Below are positions 53,401 to 64,000 of a stretch of DNA of 64,000 nucleotides, piece by piece. Both the position numbers and the translations under genes were made by a program. Source of the stretch: Trichoplax adhaerens. Its lineage: Eukaryota; Placozoa; Uniplacotomia; Trichoplacea; Trichoplacidae. Each line of letters begins with the position of its first letter. Within the stretch, counting starts at the first letter, position 1. Location of the stretch: the NCBI RefSeq assembly GCF_000150275.1, contig NW_002060949.1, forward strand, positions 2,787,836 through 2,851,835, in the 5' to 3' direction. The notes below the pieces were generated by a model. The model was not told where the DNA came from. It did no database searches and worked only from the letters and a program-made list of their open reading frames with translations.

Positions 53401-56400
53401 TCAACATTGACAATACTTTTCACTTATCTGTTTAAGGTTGAAATATTTATAGAAGTATAGGATTAATGGTTGTGATGAATCAATTTTGTTAGAATTCTAT
53501 ATCGTAATTGTCAATTTAGTCTTGCAATTCTAAAGTAAATTTCAACTACAGCAGGCCAGCGGAACATACTTCTTCTTATGGTCATATTAAATCGATTTTA
53601 TTGTACTGTATCGATATGTGTTCATAGCAACCTAATCCAGATTTAAAAGTAACGTAAATTATTTTAGTAGCTTCTGATTTAGTTATTTTCTTAGTATAAA
53701 CGGTACAATTAAAATACTAAGCTGACACAAATCTGCGTAATAAAATAAAGATAATTGCTATTTTTATCATCTAGTCTCATATTCTAAAGAACTTACATAG
53801 GCTGTAGATAATAATTTAGTTAGGCTAATAAGTTATACAAATAAAATAGAATATTTATATCCATTGCATCATAAGAGATGTTATTATTTGTCAATGATAA
53901 CAATGAATCCTACGTGGTATTTTAATTTTAATAACTTGATTATAAAACTACAGGTATCCTCGTTTTATGATATGGTATCAGCTGCAACATAAGTCCTTAA
54001 TCACAGATAGCTCAAATTCTCATCGACAGATTACCAGATCAGTGGCTCAATCATTGTCTAGGCCTAGCAGCGCAAGTAATCCATCTAAAGCTGTTTCTCT
54101 ATGTAAAGTCTCCTTTCCTAGCGAACCTTATTTCGAAGAATTATCCATACCAAAACGTCGACCCCAATCCGCAATATCGGCTCGTAGTAGACCTTCTTCT
54201 GCAAGATATAAGGTAAAATCCGACTATCTTATTGCTAATTAAAATTATCCATAAATCCACCTCTAGTTAATCTTTCTTGTTACTCAAATTGTGCTTTTTG
54301 AATCATGGTATGCTTCCATCTGCATAAGAATAGAGTTTAGATTATCACATCATTGTTGTAAAATTGCTCCATAGATGGTGTACTATAGAAGAAAAATATC
54401 TCGATTTTTATTGCAGACAAAATCTTTAACTCAAACACCAGGCTTAGTCGATCACTATCGTCAAACTTTAAATCAAGTTGACAGCGATCATGAGAGTACC
54501 AAAGCATGGAGTCAAAGAAATGAAATTACCAATTGTGAAGGAAATGGCATTAAGACAATTATTACTAACAAGGGTAAAATGGTGCGTTAATATAGAAATT
54601 TCCTTTTAATGTCATCCTGTTGCTAAGCTTGCTTAATATCTAGTGCATCGATTAACATATTTCCCTCTATACATAGACCAAATAAGCTTTTTTATGATCT
54701 ATTAAGATGAATAATCAAAATTAAATGATCAAAAGATCTACAGTAACTTTTACTATATCATAGTCATGTAATTACATTTGCCTATTTTAAATCTACCTAC
54801 ATAGCCTATAAATGACATGATAAAAATATAAAATAGATATTTGTATCCAGTATTACGGTCTCTTGAAGATAAGTAGTCTAAATTTGATATGACTAAAAGA
54901 TCGATCGTAGTTTTAGAAGAAGACGTAGTAGATTTTTTGTTACAATATCAAACTATTAATCTATAGTGTAGCCTATGATATACCCTTTTCCTGCAACTGA
55001 AAAAAATAAATAAGTTTTTAGGGTCCATCATAGCTGAATAGTCGAAGTGAAAACGATTACAGGATCTGTGATAGCTTTAGAGTGAGATCTGATGAATTTA
55101 TTATTGAACCATAGCTATAAATCTATAGTAGCCCATGACCTCCTACATCTTTTCTCTATACGACTAATATAAATAAATTTCGTGATCCATCGAAGATGAA
55201 TAAAAAAATGAGACGATTAGAAGTTAGTTTTAGAGTGAAATAAGGCGAATGTATAAAATATCATAGTTTCAGAATTGATTTATTGTGACTTTAGAGTAAA
55301 AATCAAGACAAAAATGTTACTCTATGTTAAAATATCGATTGCTTTAGAATAGAATAGAATTAGAGTATCTTTTAAAAATTTTATGTACGCTTATTTCAAT
55401 TTCTTTTAATGCTATCCCTCCTTTAGAACGAACCTAAAAAACAACTCATTGAATACTATGATCAAGAACCGTTATCCTATGATAATGAAAGCTTAATCCA
55501 GTCATTGCGTATTGCCTTGGAGAATGACTCCAACTGTGGAAATTATTTTAAAAATTTCTTACAGCAGTCTGGTTGTGATCAGGTAACGTCAAGTTTGAAT
55601 ACAGCAGTGATTTTCTACTAATGGTTCTTATAGGGTGGGATAGCAAGAAATCATTTTATTCTATTTTTACTTCGTATAGTAAAGGAATACAGTAGTAATC
55701 TTTTATAAAAGGATCATAAGTGCTTCGAGTAATACTGTTATAATAGCTGCTTCTTGTAAATAGACGATATTGTTTAGTTATTATTAATTTACTTTCTGCA
55801 GAGTATTAAAAATTGCCATCAGTTATGGCATGATATACTGGAATATATTCAATTCTTTCACGAAGGTACTTTTAACGAATTTAAAGTGGGAAGCTTCGCC
55901 AAGGTAACTGAAGAAATAGTGCGACTATAATTCGATATTCTAACAGCAGTCTTATAACTGGTTAATCATCTAAAAAATTCTAAAGCTGGTAATTTAAAGT
56001 ATGCATATCCTACGATTTATTCTCCTAATAATTGTTACCACCTTTCAATCGTGCAGAGAATTTTTAGCGACTATATATTGCCTGGTAGCCGATTCAATAT
56101 TCATTGTAACGAAAAACTACGTAAAAAGGTCATTAAGCAACTGGATCCGCCTTATGAAGATTTATTTGATAATATTGAAGATTTTATTTTAAGAAAATTA
56201 TTACCGCCTTGGAAGAATTTCTTACAATTTGATAAAGAAGAACTATCTAAAGTCAGTTCGATCTTTCAAATCTTAGCGATTGCTCATAAAAAGAACTTAA
56301 AATAATTATCTTATTTGCGGTAGTTCCCTTCTAGGCAATCTACCATTTTAGTTTTTTATTATTTTGAAAAATTAATAATGGCGTTAAATATTTTTAAGAC

Positions 56401-59400
56401 AAAGTCTATGTAGTGTACATGGACCTGTATACAGTATTTAAACTAGATAGGTACAATGGCCTTAAACTGATGTATGAAATATCTTTCATTCTACACATAT
56501 TTTAGTTACCAAAAATGTCCATTTTAAGATATGTGGAAACTGAAGAATTTATTCCAATTTTGCAACGTGGGATCGGAGTTTATTCTGAAGACTGTGATAC
56601 AGAATCAAGTTTATACATGGATTCATTTGAATCTATGCTAAGTCAGCACAGATCGGCCAAGGTTACAGCAATTTCACTCAAGTCACTTAAAAATTTTTGT
56701 CTTTGATTGGCTGAATTGTCGGACTAACGTTTTCTTATGTACTTGGTTAGAAATCAGATAAAGATTCTGTTAGCTTTATGGCTGCAGCCTTGGAAGCTCT
56801 CAATGGGCAGCATTTTGTCGATGGTAAAGGCGATACAGACAGCGTAGATGGCTCCAACAGTGATAGTAGTTTTTCAGATGATGACAGTGACCTTAAAGGA
56901 CCGCAGACATTTCAGAAGACATTAAGCAATCGTAGTGAATTAGAGTTTCTTCGTAAATTTTTGGAAGAGAAACAATCTGTCAATGATTTACTATGTTTCC
57001 TTGATATTGAGGAATATCGTCGAGTGCCCCATACAGATGGTGCAACACGAAATCTATTGGCTAGCCAAATTAAAGAGAAATACCTAAATAGGAAATATTT
57101 TTTCAATGCTAATAGTCCTGCTAATAAAATGGTTCAAAAGAAAGTAAGTCGGAAGTAGATGATTTTAAAATATTTTCGAAATAATTCGATTGCTGTATTC
57201 AATAAAAATTGTTACAATAACAGTTCCCATGGTCATTTACACAGAAACAATTTCAGTATTTAAGTATCCATTATTAAATTTCTTTCCTCTAAGTTCTAAT
57301 TAATTGATTATTAGAATGCCTATAGTGATTCTGTGCTTGCTTATCCACTTCCATTGTAGCCTTCTAGACAATTATCGTTAGCTATCTCTTGCTACTCTGA
57401 TCTTCAAATAATGTCCTATTCTACTGTATATTGCTTCGATAGACTAGTAATCCGTTTTAGCTGCTTCTGTCATTATTTTTATACTCAATATTTCAATAAT
57501 GTCCTATTGTAAATTATCTAGACAGACTAGCAAACCGCTACAATACATCCTTGACTCTCCTTTTCACTATGTTAGCATTAAAGTGATGGGCTATAGGGAA
57601 TCATCCATAACCAGATTACTATACAATCATTAATAACTGCCTTTTGCTACTCGAATATTTAAATAGTTTTCGATAATATGATATTTAAATAGATTAGTAA
57701 TAGCTATGCAACACCTATAACTGCCCTGTCCGATTGCAAGATTTGAATAATATTCTTTACTAAATTACCCATAGGCAAACTGCTATATAACTGTCATTAC
57801 TTATTACATTTTACAACTCTACTATTTAAGTAAAACCCTGCTGTAAATTATCTAGATAGACTAATAAAATGCTACACCTCGGCTTGACCACTTCATAATA
57901 TGTTCTTACACTAAGAAGATATTTGAATATGTTTTATAGAAAATTATCCAGATGTAGACTTTTACAGATTCATCATCGGTTACCTCGTACTATTGTAAAT
58001 TTCTAAAAACTACTATACGTACAAGCAAACTGCAATAATATATCCTCAGTATTATAGAAAGAAACTGTCATGTTCACATCTTTCACTATTCTTGAACCAT
58101 TCCAATACTGAAATCAAAATTCTATTCTAAACTATCTAGATCTATACTGCTATGCATTCAAGTAATAAACTTTATCCGGATTGTCCATCATCATCTACAT
58201 TAATCAGTGTGCAAAAGATTTTAAGAGCTAGACTTCAGAAGCATTGGTTTCCCTTATTTCTACAAACCGAAGATTTTAGAAGGAGAAGAGCACAATCAAT
58301 GAACGCTAAATTATTCAACTTTAATTGTAGCAACTCACAACAGGGCTCGGCATTAAAGGTAATTGTGTTCGATAAGTAATAGGTAATCGTGTTCGATATT
58401 ACACATAATTAATCAAACATGAATCGAAATGAATTATAGGATGATCATTACTGCACTGATCGGTAATTCCTGCATTAAGTAAAAGCTGTTTTTTTGTAAT
58501 TTCTTACATCCCTGGTCTAGCTCCTGCGAAGTCGATGGAAATCTTCATCATATGATTTAATTTATCTTCGAAAAACCTTAATTGATGCCGAAAAATCAGT
58601 TAATTTTCAACATTTCCTAGTTGCTAAACATAATCTTTTAGAAAGCAATGTTTTATTTTGGCGAGAAGTTCAAAAATATAAGGTAATCTTGTCTCTATGA
58701 TATTTTAACGGGATTTTTATATCTTATATACTCATATATTTATATAGCATAAATCAATAAAAGTACTCATTTCTATTGATTTTATGTACAATGATAAACT
58801 GAAAAAAATTAGCTAGTGCATGAGTTCAAACTAAGCGTATTCCAGCTTCAATTGGTTGTATTAAGCATCTAATTATGTCAGTCGCTCACTACCACCCAAT
58901 CTAAACATGACTTCAGTATGAGCGTAGTTAAGTGATTTAGATTGAAGGCCGAAAAAATGACGGACTTAGTTATATATCTGTAAATTATTGACATATTTTT
59001 AAAAATTGTGGCATGAAGTTAGTTAATTGTCCAAAATTTCATGCGCACGTCTAACTCTCTAAATGTAGCATGACGAGTTAAAATCATGTTTAAGCTATAC
59101 ATGAGGGTGCATTTTAAATTTTTGTTTAGGAATTATGTCATTCTCATGCGGAAATTACCTTCAGAATCAGTAAAGCGAAAGCCATCATTAGTCGATTTAT
59201 TGATTCGGCTGTTCCACCACGCATACAAATTAGCATATCCGTAGATATTGCTAATCGTATTGTTGATCAGCAGAGGCAGGCTGGACCTTATATATTTCGT
59301 GAAGCACAGGTAAGAATGAATGATTTTTGATTATATTACATATAGGTTAATACATAAGTCCTTTCTCTCGGCAATATATAATAAGTATTAACCATACTAT

Positions 59401-60257
59401 TATAGCTAACAGTATTCCGCGGCCTCTTTGGCTATTGGGGAGCGTATCGAGCCTTAGAAGCTACAGTCACTCCTGATTACTTTGCTACTGCGGCCGAAGA
59501 AGCGAAAAAACAAAGAAGAGAAAGATTTACTATTTATAAAAAACAGATAGATGAAGCAAATAAAAATAATCAAATGGAAGATAGCAGTATTGGTGGCGAT
59601 AGTATCGGTGTCATAGAAGATAGTGTAGAACCTGAAAAGTTGATTAATGATCATCACACTTCATTTCGTTATTCGATATATTGTAAGGAAGGTATGGCTA
59701 CCGACAATGTTGACATAAATGCTACCGAAATCAATCAGAAGAAAAATGAAGATGTTATTGATATTAAGAGTGTAAATGGTGAAGAAAAGGAAGAAAAACT
59801 GGAGAAAAAACAACTGCCTCCACGATCAAAATCTGCACGTTACAGAAGAAAAATTTCCGATTCACTGAAGGAGAAAGAAGAGCAATCTAATGTGATAGAT
59901 AGAATCGGACTAGAATTATCGACAACGAAACAGCTCGATAAAGAGGATGTATCAGCCAAAATCACTGTTGTAAAAAATAAATCTCGCCCTTCAAGTGCTT
60001 CTTCTGCTTCTATCATGACTCAGTCTCCTCGTTATACTACTTGGAAAGGTAACTCTAGCCCAAATTTATCACCTAAACTATCAAAACAGGTTCATTTGAG
60101 TGAAAAGGACGTTACTAAGTTGAAGGTCAGAACTCAGTTGCGTCAACGATCGCATTGGCAACAAATCGTCAACCCATCTTTACCAACCTGTCAAGAAATT
60201 ATATTACGGCGATATGCAAATAAGTTCGAAGTCAAATCGAATCATAAGAAACATTAA
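50441..60257 (+). CDS. RGS22: RGS22-like multi-RGS-domain protein
   Basis: Large protein with several RGS-type helical modules; in vertebrates RGS22 is testis/flagellum-enriched and binds G-alpha subunits. Exon order follows human RGS22. 50441-50464 (MDVNEDNL), 51400-51462 (LLVEFLNEYLASP), 51564-51728, 51838-51954 (FLRSKSYCEYRLA), about 52670-52873 (first RGS-like module, KYFNFWVDIEYATL), 53016-53174, 53954-54212, 54414-54580, 55425-55580, 55801-55901, about 56056-56252 (PPYEDLFDNIEDFIL), 56511-56660, about 56754-57142 (FLRKFLEEKQSVNDLLCF, then LNRKYFFNANSPAN), 58161-58359 (LQKHWFPLFLQTEDFRRRR), 58522-58682 (HNLLESNVLFWREVQKYK), 59130-59309 (GPYIFREAQ), 59406-60257 (LTVFRGLFGYWGAY, then an acidic/basic low-complexity tail). 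The start exon and some middle exons (52121-52360) are tentative. The tail is longer and richer in Ser/Lys than I expect from vertebrate RGS22. Confidence 0.88.
54660..55400. repeat. ~170-bp degenerate tandem repeats in an RGS22-like intron
   Basis: Diverged copies share an order of segments: CTATAGT.TAGCC.ATGA, an AATAAATAA(G/A)TTT run, then GATC.AT..AAGATGAATA and GA..TTAGAGTGA. They are seen near 54670, 54800, 54970 and 55125. No exon lies among them. Confidence 0.6.
57300..58150. repeat. ~110-bp degenerate tandem repeats in an RGS22-like intron
   Basis: Repeating pattern of a GTAAATTATCTAGA.AGACTA-like word, then AGTAA..CGCTAC or similar, an AC(T/C)CTT.. stretch and a CTA..ATATTT(G/A)AATA word, seen near 57440, 57515, 57690, 57845, 57945 and 58115. 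The intron is about 1 kb and nearly all of it is this array. Confidence 0.6.
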
Positions 60258-60911
60258 TGTAAGGTAGTACTGTTAATACTACAATTGATCGAGATTTTTG
60301 TATCAGGTGGGCTTGTACGTGCTACACGGAATGACTTGCTGTAATATATTTGTTATGTACTATAATTTTCTTGTAAAGACAAGAAATCTTTATATTATAT
60401 TTCGTTCCTCACACAAGAAAAATATCAATTATTTATTAACTGTTTAAACGGTGATAAGCGACTGTATGTAACTACCTATTGCACAGATACGAGAAATAAA
60501 AAACAAGTTAACATCATCTTGAAGTAATTTACATACAAAATAAGGTGTTAAAATATATGTACATGGTCAAAAATTATTTCTTCATTAATAAATATTCGAG
60601 ATATTTTACCGCAAATTATAGTAGAACGTTTGCCTAGAATATTTATATTAAGAAAAAAATAAAACACTATAATGTACAGTGTACAAATTGTACATTTATC
60701 CAACTCACCGAATAAGATGACAATAAAGCACGCAAAATACAGATAAATCTTGATTAAGATTGTGATGAAAGTTAGAATACGATACGGTACATTGGTATTG
60801 AATATGCGACAAAATTAATATTTAAGTGCATATATACAGTGATAACATTAATAGAAATGAGTTATAGTAATAATACTGCTGCTTTGATGATGTAAATAGG
60901 TTATATGCAAC
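60258..60911. other. Convergent 3' intergenic region
   Basis: The RGS22-like gene (+) and TGS1 (-) end 655 bases apart, tail to tail. A candidate polyadenylation signal AATAAA for the RGS22-like gene lies at 60495-60500. No other gene is seen. Confidence 0.5.

Positions 60912-64000
<3,089 letters not shown>

Noticed and set aside
56051-56305. Stop codon apparently ending the RGS22-like gene near 56305
   Set aside because: A GTCAGT donor at about 56253 precedes the stop, and the next exons match RGS22 in order, so the stop is intronic.

Overview
This window looks like nuclear DNA of an early-branching animal. It is AT-rich, its genes are split into short exons with GT-AG introns, and every recognisable gene is eukaryotic: POFUT1, signal peptide peptidase, ARFRP1, an RGS22-like protein, TGS1 and two adhesion GPCRs. 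Adhesion GPCRs with GAIN/GPS domains, POFUT1 and RGS22 together point to a metazoan. The compact genes and lectin-type adhesion GPCRs fit a placozoan (Trichoplax/Hoilungia type) best, but that is inference and a sponge or cnidarian is not excluded. Most ORFs in the window are fragments or antisense shadows of exons, so genes were rebuilt by reading exons and splice sites by eye.

Layout. 0.2-8.0 kb (-): complete adhesion GPCR 'A', with a C-type lectin domain, a long Thr/Ser-rich stalk containing a 25-residue tandem repeat, a GAIN domain, a GPS and seven TMs. 8.0-13.0 kb: intergenic. 13.0-15.5 kb (-): POFUT1, complete, with a 50-N gap in intron 1. 15.6-19.7 kb: satellite-like region with a ~150-bp repeat family, three head-to-tail copies of a 286-bp unit, a diverged fourth copy, and one orphan coding-like exon on the + strand. 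20.2-32.9 kb (-): adhesion GPCR 'B', a paralogue of A with the same domain order and mostly identical exon lengths in the 7TM part; its first exon was not found. 32.9-39.7 kb: intergenic, with a second 50-N gap. 39.7-44.3 kb (-): signal peptide peptidase (HM13). 44.3-45.4 kb: head-to-head intergenic segment filled by a palindromic GTAC-rich repeat. 45.4-47.6 kb (+): ARFRP1, complete. 50.4-60.3 kb (+): large RGS22-like gene. 60.9-64.0 kb (-): TGS1, running off the right edge.

How the genes relate. The housekeeping genes act in secretion and RNA processing: POFUT1 and HM13 in the ER, ARFRP1 at the trans-Golgi, TGS1 on snRNA/snoRNA caps. RGS22-like proteins are usually linked to G-protein regulation and flagella/cilia. 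No operon logic is expected. The most distinctive content is the pair of lectin-mucin-adhesion GPCRs: their 7TM exons and tethered-agonist region are conserved, while the lectin ligand-site motifs, stalks and cytoplasmic tails have diverged, as expected for duplicated receptors that now sense different surface ligands.
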